The notes under the pieces: generated by a model | What the model saw: only the letters and a program-made list of their open reading frames with translations | What the model was told of the DNA's origin: nothing | Databases searched by the model: none | Assembly (NCBI RefSeq): GCF_032854445.1 | Contig: NC_088303.1 | Location: forward strand, 33,149,265-33,213,264 | Origin: Liolophura sinensis | Taxonomy: Eukaryota > Mollusca > Polyplacophora > Chitonida > Chitonidae | DNA length: 64,000 nucleotides | Direction of reading: 5' to 3' | Position numbers and translations under genes: made by a program | In this document: piece by piece, positions 1 through 14,500 of the stretch | Position numbering within the stretch: position 1 is the stretch's first letter | Layout of the letters: each line of letters begins with the position of its first letter

Positions 1-204
1 AAGTGCTTGCGTTCAGTTCACTTCAGTTCAGAAGTCGTACAGCAGCGTTGGTTGTAGATTTGTGACACTAGTAGTTGTGTCAGAAGAAATGACTTTCCAC
101 ATATGCAGGCAGCAATGTGTCAACAAACGTTAACGGAATTTGGGGGCTTTTCACGAGTGATACTGATTATGAGTGTCACACCATACATCGTGTTACCTGG
201 TGCG

Positions 205-835
205 GACTCCATCCGGGCTCAATGATTGGGTACACCTGGATGGCTACGCCACTCTCCTTTACATTTGTACTGACCCTCAGGTAGTCATGGCTGGGTCCCC
301 TTCGCCCCGGTGGGAAGAATTGTAAAATTTCGGAAAACAGTAGATTACAAATCTACCATGTCCGCCCAGTCACTCCTTCAGGGCCTGTTAAAATCCTGAG
401 ATGTCGATCATCCCAAAGGTAAATATCCATCCATATTTATTAAAGCATCTCCGTTCTCAGTTGGATACGAAACTATCCCTCCCTTCTAATGCTAGGTATG
501 ATTTCCTCTGTTGTTATACAATGGTCAGCCGTTTCGTATTCAGCTGCCTGGTGGCGCCTGCGTGCCATGGAGATGCTGGACTTCAATAAATATGGATGGA
601 CATTTACCTTTGGGATGATCGACATCCCGGGATTTTAACAATCAGGTGCCCAAGGGCCCTAAGCATTGTAAAGAAGTGACTGGGCGGGCGTGGTAGGTTA
701 GCAATGAACTGTTTTCCGAAATTTTACAATTCTTCCCACCGAGTCGAAGGGGACCCAGCCATGAATATGCAAGCATCAGTATGAAAATAAAAGAGCATGG
801 CGTAATCATCCAGGGCTAATAATTGGGCAGGGAAT
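205..835. repeat. Foldback (MITE-like) element, long imperfect inverted repeat
   Basis: The left arm (about 205-445) is complementary, with small gaps, to the right arm (about 580-835). The clearest blocks are 286-342 against 709-763 and about 388-445 against 580-640; weaker complementarity continues outward to about 215 and 830. The spacer is about 130 bases. No coding capacity for a transposase is seen, so a non-autonomous foldback or MITE element is the best reading. It lies upstream of the first visible BOP1 exon, perhaps in intron 1 or the promoter region. I did not identify a target-site duplication. The rest of 1-1319 shows no supportable gene, and the first BOP1 exon is not recognised there. 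Confidence 0.75.
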
Positions 836-1319
836 ATGTACATGTACACCCAGTTCATTTCAATTAAATGTCGATTGTGGACGTTAACAAACAGATTGTT
901 AGATATCGTTGGGAGATTTTAAGATGTTGCTGGTAAACTGATGTCAGTCCACTGAAGAACCTGCCTTTCACAATGAACATCTGAGAAGGGGTTCAGAGAC
1001 TAACAAATGCACCAGACTAGTCTCTAGAACTGCCTAGCATTCATGGTACCGTTTTTCCAGTCATGGATTTATCTGGTCTTCCCTTGATATGCTGTGTAAG
1101 TCACCTTAGTTTTGTCAGTAACTTGCCAAAGGTCGGCGGTTCTCAAAGGCCATTCTAGTTTCCTTCACACTTAAAACTGACCATAAGCAAAAAAGTCTCG
1201 AGATAAAGGTGTTCAACAACAACAAAATACATGAGTAATTCCAAACAAGACACACCATTAGGCAATAATTTTCGAGACTGGGAACTTCTTTAAACTAATG
1301 TTCATTCATTATTTGTCAG

Positions 1320-2489
1320 GGTGATTTATTACTGGAACATCTGTCTGGCGATGAGGAAAGTGGTGACTCCACAGACTCTGAGGAGAGCGTGTATTCTGGG
1401 CTGGAGGAGGAAGAAACATCCTCCAGTGAGAATGAGAATCAGAAGATGGCGGAGAATTCTGATGAGGACGAGAGTGATGTGAGTGAGGAGCAGCAGGAGG
1501 AGGATGACAAGGACAAAGATGAGAAGGACACACCAGGGACTAGTACAACAATACAGAAGACATATGACGAATATGAGCATGACACGTCTGATGAAGAGGT
1601 GAGAATTGTGTGGTTTTGAACTCTTTTCCAACTGTGGTTTCAGATCCAAAGCCTGGCTGCTCTGCTCGTGGAAAGCACATGGGTTTAACTTCAATTCTAT
1701 ACATTTGTTAAAAATTTTATATAAAGTCAAAGGAAACATGAAGACAAATGATTCCATAGACTGGTTAGCTTCACTTTTTTAGATCCAAAAAATGCTGGAT
1801 TTAACCCTGCACTACCAGCTGTAGCAGTGGATATATAGGCTAGGTTCCATCACTGTTCTAACCATTGCACTCTGTAGCAAGACATTCACACTTCTAATGA
1901 TTCCTTGTCGTCATAGGACTGAATTGTAGGACATGAAAACCAAAACACACGTGCATAAAAAGTATAAAGTGTCACTATCTCAGACACCAGGCTGTATTGC
2001 CAGCTCTTTTGTAGGATAGCATGGTGGGTGTTAAAGGACTATCATTGCCATACTGTATAATCAAGAAGTGAAAATTACAGTTTGATATAATACACATTTT
2101 ATTGTGGGACTAGATCTGATTTTGACGCAGTCTTGCTGCAGACATCATGTTTTTGACCAGAAAATCACTAGCTCTGATATAGCGTTTACTGCAGTACGAT
2201 CCAGCACCTGGCCCCAGTATCACAAAACGTTCGTAGATTTAATTCAAAATTTCAATCATGAATCTTAGTATGTTCCTTTCTGTTATTTTAGCTGAAATTT
2301 GTTTTGTAACGCCTGTCATACTCTGCGGCTATTCAGTTGAACAGTCGGCCTGCCATTGTGCAATCTGCCTCCTCAGTTAAATCGTTTAAAAATTTGCGCC
2401 AAAAGTGGCAGAAAGCGCCAAACAAATAGCATAGCAAAGCCTTGTATCTCTTCTCTCTCTCTCTCTCTCTGTCTCTCTATGTATGTATG

Positions 2490-2525
<36 letters not shown>

Positions 2526-5500
2526 TATAACTTTAAATTGATTAATGCTTCGTGTATTTTTTTTTTTTTTTTTTTAATAACCCGTGACTGCCAAGTGGTT
2601 TTGTGAATGATTGGAGGGCCTCAGGGAAGATCAGTACTGTCATATTGACTGAGTTGGTTACCCTCTTAAAATAAAGATATCATTATTATTATTAATAACT
2701 TTCTCAAAATGTACATTGTTAAGAAATATTTTGACCTTCTTGACATCATATTTTGACATCAGAAATAGCAAGTTTAAAGTGATTTGAAAATTTGAAAAAA
2801 GCCTAAGACAGCTTTGTGGCCCCAGAGCCTGATCAAGTGCCGTGATTTGTACCGGCTTGACCCCAAAAAAAACGCAATCAAATAAAATAAACAAACCAGT
2901 TTCATGATATACCTAGTTCTTTATGAAATTAATTTTCATTGCAGGACATTAGAAATACGGTAGGAAACATACCGATGGAATGGTACAGAGATTTCAAACA
3001 CATTGGCTACACAGTTGATGGCAAAAAGATCATCAAACCGAAAAAGGGAGATGAGCTGGACAACTTCCTTAAAAGAATGGATGACCCAAATTATTGGTAA
3101 GTAAAAGCCATATTCACATTTCAGATAGCTGCCATTTTTAGTGGAAATATCGTGAGATCTCGCAGTACAGCTGACAAAATTGTATAGCCTACTGTAAATC
3201 TGCAACCTTTTCAAGCATTAAAGCAATGTTTTCCTCTGGAATTTATGTATACAGTTATCATGAAAATGATGCTAAAAATGATGTGTTTGTGTCATTCAAG
3301 GTCCAAGCTTCATAAAACTGTGTAAATTATTTCTCTGGAAAGACAAGGATCAAGTTAAACAACCAACCTCCAGGATAATTAACGCTGTTTGTGAGGTACA
3401 ATTTGGTATAAACTAGGGGCTAGTCTGTGGTTTGCTAATTCTCCTTGTAAGGTGTCCATACTTGAGATAATCTATTCTCTGGCCCTAACACAAATCGTTA
3501 GCAGATGAAGGAGGGTCAAATCTGATGTGTGACATGGGAGTTGTATTGTATTGTATAGCCTGAACATGAAACTTTATTTATATTATTTTTTGTTTTGACG
3601 CCATACTCAAGAATTTTTCACTTGTACTATGGCAGTCAATTTTTTTTTTCTGGAGGAAGCTAGAGTGCCAGATGAAAATCACCATCCTTTGGCCAGATAC
3701 TGATGGTCAAACTTTCGCACAATTGACATACAGACATATGTGCACTTTATTGGTGAAAGACAAAATTAACTTTAAACTGTGCAAACCACCACACGGACTG
3801 TATCAACAGCTTATTGTCACCCAGACCCCACAAGCTGTATGAGTGTGGAGAATGTATAAACTCCATGTCCAAGTCTGGGTTTGATTGATTGATTGATAAA
3901 CTTTATTTACAAAGGTTGATACACTCAGTCAGCAAACAGGTGATCTTCCCGAAAGCCCTCTCATTCACAAGTCCACTCAATCTCTCACATTTAAAACTTG
4001 TCTATAAAATTAGGTTAACTGTTATTTTAAAAAAACGCCTTTGATTTATTTATTTATTTATTTGATTGGTGTTTTACGCCGTACTTAAGAATATTTCACT
4101 TATACGCAGGCGGCCAGCCTTATGGTGGGAGGAAACCGGGCAGAGCCCGGGGGAAACCCACGACCATCCGCAGGTTGCTGGCAGACCTTCCCACTTATGG
4201 CCTGAGAGGAAGCCAGCATGAGCTGGACTTGAACTCACAGTGACCGCATTGGTGAGAGGCTTCTGGGTCATTACACTGCACTAGTGCGCTAACCGACTGA
4301 GCCACGGAGGCCCCTAAAAAGCCTTTGAAGGGCAGGGGCTTTGAACCACTAAACCACTGCATGCTGTCTGAATATATCTGTAGACATGATGTGAATATCA
4401 AATCGTAAGACAAACATAGGTGCATGACTTTGTGTTGACAGGAGAACAGTGACCAATGAAATGACAGGACAGGATATCCTCCTCAGTGAGGAGGATTTGA
4501 GGACCATCCAGAGGATACAGGCAGGCAAATACCCATCTTCTTCGACGGAGACCTACGAGGTACAAATATGGGGTCGGTCGTAACTTTGTGAGAGGTGTGG
4601 GTTAAGCTGTTGAAGTCATCAGAAGGTGGTTTGAAGGACATGAAGAGCAGACAATCTGTCTGACTAAAAATGTACTGTAGCGCTCAGTTTTTAATGGTGT
4701 CGTGTCTGGAAACTTTTTAACCATTTCTAATCTTTTTGGTAAAAAAAAAAAAACAAACAGCAAATTCTTGCTAGATTGAAAACATCACTTTCACTGACCT
4801 ATGTTGCTGTTGACATTGCACACTAGATGAAGAATTTAGAATCAAGCATGCAGCTTCGCTTTATAGTCTTCTGGCCTGATATCACAAAGCGATCTTAGAC
4901 TTAAGGTGAAATTTCAGTCATTAAATTTGGTGTGTTCCTTTCCTATATTTTAGTTGCAATTTCTGGTACAATAACTTACTCAGAAAGTAAGTTTTCAAGC
5001 AATATTTGGACCTTGTTACATAATTAATAGCAGTTTTAGAGGGATTTGAAAATTTGACTGAAGTCTAATATCACTTCGCCATCCCTGTGCAGGGTCTACT
5101 TGTTAACCTCGGCCTCTTTCCTTTCTGATCATTGGAAAGCAAATTGAGGGAAGAGTGCACGTACATTGAGACAAATGAAGGCAGTGGGGCAGCTAGAAAT
5201 GTTTTTAAATGTTTCTTGAACTATTTCACCATTGTATGTTTTTAAGAAAATAATTGCATTTTTTTCTCATTTCAGTGAAATGTTGCATATAGTGTAACAT
5301 TATAACATGATGGTTAAGTTTTCTGTGATAATAGAGTTGTATATTAATAAATATGTACATCTGAAATAATTGAAACATTGAATACATTGTACATTCCTTA
5401 CATTAATTATGACCTTATTGATTTGTGTTTTCAGCCGTGGGTTGATTTCTTCAGTTCTGAAGTCATGATTCATCCTTTGACAAATAGACCAGAGCACAAA

Positions 5501-8500
5501 AGAAGCTTTATTCCTTCAAAATGGGAGAGGTTAAAGGCAAGTATCAGTTCTGCGGACAGTTTTGAAATTCTCTGCAAGTTGTTGTCCTTCTCGTAAAGAT
5601 GACATCTAATTCCATGTTAAAGCATGAATAAACCAATCAAATGAACTGAATTGGGATGTAACCTCTTTCTAGATCTGAACTGAAAGAGCGCTTTTGTGGA
5701 GGCAAATACATCCTGTTTGGTGTACAGATACATATTGTCCAGTAGGATGTCATCTTTCTAACTTCAAAACACTTTTCTAAGATTAATAGAACTGTGAGGA
5801 TCGGGTGATGTTTTTGCCAGTGAAGATGAAATGCATTCTCAAAGTAACTTTTTTGAGAAGATTTAGAAGACATCCTTTAAAATCTCCAGTGTTTAATATT
5901 CGTATCATAACTGGCACTTCAGTATGAAAATGACAATTTTGAGCTCTTTTATAGTATTTGCTTGAAACTTTCAACACCTGTGGATTTATATTGAATCTAC
6001 AATGTACATGCTCATAAAACAGGTTGGTCAAATGGTGCATGCGCTTAAAATGGGATGGATGAAACCCAGTTCTGAGAAGAAGGAAGAAGATAATGAACCG
6101 AAGTATTACCAGCTGTGGAAGGATGATGAAGAAGTGAGTAGAGTTCCGATAAGTTAGGACCTGAGGCCTGTTTAAAAAAAAATATTTCAGGGTTTGGGCT
6201 AAAATTGAATCCTGCTCTCGCTATTTTGGATGCAGCTCGAATTCAAAATGGTTGTCAGGTACCCAGCAAAGGTCAGTGGCTAACTCTTGGCACTTCAATT
6301 CCCTCCATCCATTAAACTGACAGCATATTAAGGAGAAATGCTTGAGCATGACATTAAATTAATCCTGCCTTTGTTTCCTTATTTTTTATTTTCTAGATTT
6401 AAAGTACAAGTTTATTTAAATAGCTTACCACAAATGTTAATGATCTTCAAGGTGACCTTGAATCTTTCATCCTCTTTGGAACTAACTTTTGTGTGCTTGC
6501 ATTTGGTATTTCTACAGACTGAGATTACCAGGAGATACAGACAGCACATCCCTGCCCCCAAGCTGTCCCTGCCGGGCCATGAGGAGTCCTACAACCCACC
6601 CCCGGAGTATCTGTTCACCAAAGAAGAGGTGAGAAACTCTACCAAGAGTTTTGATAACACCATTTGGAAGGGTCCGCAAGCAACCTGCGGATGGTCGTGG
6701 GTTTCCCCTGGGCTCTGCATGGTTTCCTCCCACCATATTGCTGGCCGCCGTCATATAAGTGAAATATTCTTGAGTACGGCGTAAAACACCAATCAAATAA
6801 ATAAATAAATAAACCAATTGGAAGTCGTGTCACTATACTTGACCGGTAAATCCCTTTCAATACATTGAAGTTTTCATGCTCAAATCACCCTGGAACATCT
6901 TTAACAAAAAAAAATTATAAATCAATATTTTGTAATTTTTTTTTAAAGTGACGTCTTATGGTACTGTATCCAATGTAACACCAAATTACAAAAAAAATTT
7001 TTCAAGAAATATGACTTACAAGGATTTTGTGAAAGCGGCCCCTGCTGTATGAACGGTAGTTAACTAGCGATCAGCTAACCTTTGTGAAGACTTGTGTGAA
7101 AGAATATTTGATTTTTGCTGTAAATCACATGTGTGATTTTTCACTTGGGTGATTAGTTTGTGAAAGATTTTCATGAAGAATCACTGTAATAACTTTACTG
7201 TACCATTTTAGTTTTTTCTGTGCCTTCAACTCTACTTTGATGACTAAGTTGTTACAGTGACCACATCATCAGTCAGTGACCCTAGCTCAATCTTGAGCCT
7301 GGTGATATCTAGGACTTGAAAGTTGGAAGTCCAGTGGTACACTTGTCATTTTACTCACACCTACAAAATAATATTTTAAGTGATACAGCTCACTTAATAT
7401 GGAGCATTGCTAAATAAGAAGTTCTTTTTCTTTTTTTCAGGAAGACGCATGGAAAGAGAAAGAGCCAGAGGAAAGAAGGATCAACTTCATCCCTCAGAAG
7501 TACTCTTCTCTGCGCCTGGTGCCAGCCTACTCGCGATTTATAAATGAGCGGTTTGAGAGATGCCTGGATCTGTATCTCTGCCCTCGTCAGCGAAAAATGA
7601 GAGTAAGTCAGTCCGAAACCTTCCCAGCCTCACCCTAAGATTGTTTATCGACAAGTCAACCAGAGTGTGAAGTAAATTTGTCAGAAAGCTATGGTTGTGG
7701 TCACACTTTGTTTGTCCATCTACGAGTAGTGTTAGCTTTTAATTCTGACTTTTGTCATGACATTAGTATATTTCTTTTGAAAAAAAACATGTCACTGATT
7801 TCAAACTCCAAATTTCTTTACACCTCTTTGGTTCATTTCTGTGTCATTTCTCGGTTGAATCTTACAAAAAAAATATCCTCATAATATACTACCTTCACTG
7901 TCGACACAAATAAAACCTCGCAGTTTTCTGATCACTTCAAGAACTGGCTGTCAATAGCCATTTGGAAAAATCGTGTGAGTTATGTGTGCTTTCTTTTAAA
8001 CATCTGAGTTTTACATGTAGCATTGAAAACATCCTGAAAACTTTGTTATTGTCATTATCATCTCTTTTGAACAAATATAGTCTTCATAATCCAAGAGAAG
8101 AAGATAAAAGCAAAAAACAAGTTGAGGTCAGGTGCCATGAGAGCAGACTTAGTACAGTGAATTTGGTGTTTGAAAGCATGCGACGATTTATTTGAGATAT
8201 TCGAATGGACTTTGTCGCCATGAATCTCAGAATTTTAAAACAGCGTTCTGATTATCTACTGAAGAGGAACCTTTCTCCATCTATTTTCTTCATGTTTCAA
8301 CATGCTCAAAATGGCTTCTGAATATGCGTGTGTAGTGGATTAGATTGCTGTGAGACTACGAAGCAGTTTAATCCAGTTTTATTCATTGTAGTATTTTATT
8401 ATTGGATAAAGTTGGATTAACCTCCAATAGCTGGTATTGTGAGTGCATGATGCAGAACATCCAGAAGTTAATTCCTGGAAAAGGTCATTGAGCTTTTAAA

Positions 8501-11500
8501 AGTGCCTTCTAGGCTACCAGTATCTTGTTGTTGTACCTGGCATGTCTGACTTTGTGACCAGATGAACATACCTTCACAAATTTGTGTAAATGTACTGGCA
8601 GTTTTGTGATGATTATTTGTGTTATTAGATGAACGTCAATCCTGATGACCTCATTCCTAAGCTGCCTAAGCCGCGGGAACTACAGCCCTTCCCTACCACC
8701 CAGGCTATGGTAAGTCATCTCCGATAGTTCGTGAAGTGAAAACCCGCTCACACCAGACCTGACAATCATAACGATGACTACAACACAATGATATCGTCGC
8801 ATGTTCAGTTAGCGCAAAGATGCGGCACCTCTTGGAAATCATGTTAAAGTTGGCTAAACTTGTTTTATGACATCATCCTACTCGGCTCAGATTCGAACGT
8901 CATAAAACAGAATGTTTTGGGGGTTGTTTTCGACACAATGACAAGTGGGTGTGAAATATCAAAATGTAAAAACAAAAGCGAATTCTCACGTGCGAAATTC
9001 ACATTTTACATTTACTACATAAGCAATAAATGATACATTTTAATAGTTGTTTGTGAAGCCTGTTTACTGATACAGGTGTGTATTGCAGGTGTATGAGGGT
9101 CACAGTGACATGGTTAGGTGTATCAGCGTGGACCCCTCAGGCCAGTGGCTCGCCTCAGGTAAGTTTGACCATAACCATCTACTTTTATAGTAAAAGATGT
9201 TTTTGACAGACAAGTACGTAAATGGCATATTACCTGTTTAAACCCAGATAAGATTAGTGAATATTCCCAGTGGGTTGGCATGATTTAATCTTCTGTCACT
9301 TTAGTTCCATCAGTACTTTGCCAAAGGTCTTTATGTACTATGGCCACCATTCTGGAAGTGACATATAAACAACATACAAGCAAATAGAGCAGCTTTCTCC
9401 GCCCATAAAACTCACTGCCATCAGCTGAGTGAAAAATTTTCTAATCTTTGCCTTAATTGTACCAGAGTGAAGAGGATCAGTATTATCAACGTACCTTAGT
9501 TGAAATGAGAGAAATTACTTGTCTTAGTTGAACTGCTAGTTAATCATTTTTCAATTCGATTTGCAAGGCTGTGTGATTTAATTGTCGCAAACAGTTTTTC
9601 CAAATGTAGTTTTAGCCGCTGAATCAACTGTTTTCAAACTGAAGGCAAGAAAAGTTATTGGCTGGAACACTATTGACAAGTGCCGTTTTGTATTGGTGGC
9701 ACATTATTCTGTGCACAGGTATGTAAAAAAAATATCCAGTGTGTGAGCCTATATTCCTCTCGTTTGGGCAGTCTGGTAGGTTATCCAAGCCAGGTTGACC
9801 AATCAGAAGCCTCAAATTTTCTCTTGATTGTGATAAATATATTTAAGCTGTGTTTTGTTTCACACAGGTTCAGATGACCAGACAGTCAGGTTGTGGGAAA
9901 TCGCCACTGGGCGCTGTATGAAGACGCTGAAGCTAGGGGGTGTGGTGAAGAGCCTAACCTGGAACCCCAACTCCTCAGTCTGCCTCATTGCTGTTACTGT
10001 GTAGGTATACTCACTGAGTATGTCTAGTGATCTGATCTAGAAACATTAACAGTGACCCACACCAAAAAATTTCTCTTGATCGCTTAGTGAAGTGTATGGT
10101 ATAGACTTTGGGTTTGCCACCCTCCAATAGCCTGTCACCTTGTTTACCCGAAGGTGTTAATGATATTGAAATGAAACTCGATACATGACTTTCACGGTAC
10201 CGCGATAAGTTACAGATCGAGTTCCAGGTTGTTGACAAAATTATAGTTGTTTGACTTGTCAAAATTTTGGGCCATGTCTTCCATGTTTGACAAAGTTATG
10301 GCCACTTTTGTTTTGTTGTGTTCTTTGAAATAGCTACTATTCTACCCTTTGGCAGAGAATTTGTGAATTACCTCACTTTACTCTGCTTGCAGGGTGAGTG
10401 ACACTCCTGTGGCCTTTTTCTCACAGTCTTATATTTATTGAAGGACACTTATTTTTCACCAAAATAATGCGCATATCTGTACATCATGTGAGAAAGTTTG
10501 TCATTAACTTGCCAAAGGCTGGTGGTTTTCCCTGGGCACTCCTGCCCATCATCGTGTAAGTGAAAATTTCTTAATTATGGTGTTAAACAACAGCTGAATG
10601 AAATTCTACCATGTTCAGTGGAACTATAAATGACTCGTACAAACTGCCTTGTTTCAGGGAATCATCGGTAATTTTACTGAACCCACATCTAGGAGACAAA
10701 CTGTTGTACACAGCGACGGACAACATGCTGGCAAACTTCACCAAGGAGGAGGAGGAGCCTAATAAAGCCCCGCCCACCACCTGGACCAGATGTACTGGGG
10801 AGGAGTATGAGAGCGGGCTGAGGTTACGAGTGATGCACCCTAAGGTACGCACAGTTGATAACTTTTAGAAAAAAAACAAATTAAACTAGTGTATTAACAG
10901 CTCTACTGATTTAAATCATGGCCAAACAAATTGCCAAAATATTGAGTCAAATGAGTGTACTGCTTTTCAGATTGACACTATTCATGTCTTACCTGAATGA
11001 TAAGATAAGGTAATTCAGAGAATGTAATTGTTAAATTCACAAATTTGTACATTTTTGTGAAATTCTCAGTGTTGATTTGTTACCTAGCACAAAATAGAAA
11101 TCCCCAAGATGGATTGCTTGAAATGTATGGAACATGAGGATTTTGACTTTAGGAAAACTGACAATTTGGGTAGAGTGTACTTTCATATTGTGCTCCACGT
11201 AAATTTCTGTCAACCACACCTTTTAGTTACCCTAATTATTTTTTGGTCCATCATGAACAGTTTGACTCAATGATTTTTACCAGGATGTGAAGCAGGTGAC
11301 GTGGCATGGCAAGGGAGACTACTTTGCCTCGGTGATGCCCCAGGGAGAGAGCATGTCTGTTCTTATCCATCAGCTATCAAAGCAGCGATCTCAGGTGGGT
11401 TGTGACAAACAGCTGAAACACTCACAGATCAGAGCTGTATCATTCTCATTGTTTGGTGGACCTTGGGAACAGTAAGCAGATGACGATGCTTGTGTGTGTG

Positions 11501-14500
11501 GCAGATTGTGCTGTCTGACGTTCATTGAAGTCCAGTTGTCTTCCTCCAGTATGATGTGCATGTGCGTTAGTAATATTAGAGAAAGTTTCACGATAGCTTG
11601 CCAGTGGTCAGTGGTTTACCATGATCACTCTGGTTTCTTTCAACCATGAAAGTGACTGACGACGCGTATGCAGAAAATTCATGAGTACAACATTAACAAC
11701 AAGGAAGGCTATACAAATTTTATTATGGATTTTGTTCCACTTATGCACTCTGAAAACCATCTTTTTTACAATAATTATTTATTTATTTATTTATTTAATT
11801 GGTCTTTTATAATCGGTCACAATAATTATCATATATTATGCTATTTTCAGAACCCATTCAGCAAATCCAAAGGACTGGTCCAGTGTGTTTTGTTCCATCC
11901 AATCAGACCATTTCTGTTTGTAGCCGTAAGTAATAACTTTAAGAGTATAGCTATCCTTTTCGAGTTCTATTTCAGCTTATTATCTTAAGGCCACACCAAT
12001 TCAACTTTTTGTTTGATGTGCCAAGTGAATGGGGGGGGGGGGGTGGAAAATTAAAAAAAAAAAAATGAAAATCCATCTGATTTGTGGAAAATGCTGGTCT
12101 GTCCGAGTAGTTCTTCCTGTTACTGACATATTTACGTGATCTGAAAGCATTGAAAAACAAGAACATCATGAAAGAACATGAGGATCAGACGAAATAAAAA
12201 GCGGATTTGCAAATTAAATTTTTTTGTATTTTTTAATATTTTAGTGTCCATTCACCCATAAAGCACAAAGTTAAGTTGGTTTCAGTTTATTTGGGTTTCT
12301 GAATGGTAACTGTGGCTAATATACATGTAGAGACAGTGGGCTGAGATTGCGAGATTGACCCTTCTTCTCAAAAATTTCCACACAAGGAATGATTTTGTTA
12401 GATGATGAAAGCATCCATTGGTAAGGTGTGAAGACGTATGTATGATTTGATGCAAACAAAGTGGGTGAAAATAGACTCTCGTATGAGAGGAAACATGTAA
12501 TGCTGAGTGTAATTTCTGTGTTTAAAGGCAGAGCAGTGCAGTGGCTCATTTTGAACAATGTTGTGTTCAACCTGCTGGAAAAAAAAAATATGCTTGGGTT
12601 GGACCGATTATGGGGGAATCAATCGGATTACATGCAACAGACAACTAATTTCACCTCACGTTGCATCGGCTCACATGTTATCAAGAATGACCAGGGTCTG
12701 AGTAGAAATTTAGTGTCTCACCAACATGTTCGCTGTAACCTACACGTGTTGTGGGTTTGCTGCACAAATTCTTACAGATGAGCTTATATAATAAATTAAG
12801 TTTTGTAACAGGCTATTAAACAGCTTGGCATCCATCATTGCCGTAAGTGAACAGATGCTAGTACACAAAGGTCCATGTGGCTCGGGAAATCTCCAGAGCG
12901 AAAGGGCCTACATTTTTGCTTTGCGTGTTGACTCAGACTGACCACTCAAAGTCTACGCTGCCCCTTCACTGGCGAGAGTGTATCCATGCAGATCGCAAGC
13001 CAGTTGACTCGTGCCAACTTTCAGTATTGTCTATAGTCATATGGGTGTGAACCATCCACCACCCATGGTACGATGTTGAACTTCTCTGATCAGATTCCCC
13101 TACAACCCCTGATCCTGTTTCGTCAATTTTGCCTCGAGCAGTCCGACCACGAGTACTGCTCAGATGGCCGAAAAGGTTAACGAATAATTGTATGCTATAT
13201 ACTGTTTCAGACCCTTAGTTTTACGTGAGTTCAGTGATAATAAAAATTAAACAGTTTCTCCTTTCATGGTTTTAATAGTCCATCTAATGAACAGCTTATA
13301 CATTATAACAATAAAGTGGAGACATCAATAAATACATGTAAGTGTAAAGGTTTCACAAGCTTTTAATCCACATGTCAGGATCATTACCAAGTGACTAACC
13401 AGGTTATTTCAGATAAATAATGAACTTGATAATGATCCCGGCATGTGGATAGAAATCTTGTGACACCTTTTACATTTACATGTACGTGTTGATGTCTTGA
13501 CTTGGTGATGTACTTTGATGCATATTGCTGAGGGGCGCTGTATAAGGTATTACCTGGATCTTGTCATACTAAACACTCATTTGGCACCCAGGACTGACAG
13601 CTTAGAGCAAGGAAACAGGACTGCTTGGCCCAGTGTTCATATACTGTGACTGGGTGATGTGGCGTATCTGGTGTCTTTGACATGATACCTCATTGTGGGT
13701 GTCACTTCGGCGGCATGGAATCATGCTGCCAGAAAAAGGCACAGTAAATGTACACACACATTATGACTCCTCCTCATCAAATGGCTACATGTACGGCATA
13801 GAAACCTAAATATTCATTCATTCATCCATTAGATAGACACCCGTCATCCAATCAAAATAGCAGTCATTGTACTGTCCTAGATTGGAGCTTAGGTACTGGT
13901 CAATTCAGTGTTGGTATGATGCTACATGTTGGGTGGTTCTGTCCGGTGTCTTTGGGATGGTATTGTAGTGAAGCAGCACTTGGATGTTGGCATTTATGCA
14001 GGGAGACATCATTACATGGATAAAATAGAAAGAAGCGGTAAACCACAGACAGAGAAAGAGCTCATGGACATTTACAGCTGTAGCAATCTTTCACTGTTTA
14101 ATTGCAGACCCAACGCTATGTTCGTGTGTATAATTTACTGAAGCAGGAGTTATCCAAGAAACTGATGACCAACTGTAAATGGGTGTCCAGTATGGCCGTT
14201 CACCATGCAGGTATGGTAGATAACAAATTTCTTTGGGTCAGTCAGAAGCTTGTGGTACATATTTGTGCTTGTGTTTAAATTTAGAACATGGCATGTTGCC
14301 ACAATCAAATCTTTAATAAAGATAGAGTCTGCTAAATGTAAGCATGGACATTTAACCCGTTTTCAAACTGTGTGAATCGTGGTATTGTCAAATGAGAAAT
14401 GAGTCAAACTATTTCCTCCACTCCTAATGCTGACTGGCAGCTAATAAATAAAATATTCAATCGATCTGTCAATTATTCAAATCTTTTTCATTCTCAACAG

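Noticed and set aside
9991..10010. Donor GTATAC at 10005 for BOP1 exon 10
   Set aside because: Using it would include an in-frame TAG. The donor GTAGGT at 10001 keeps the frame and matches the family protein.
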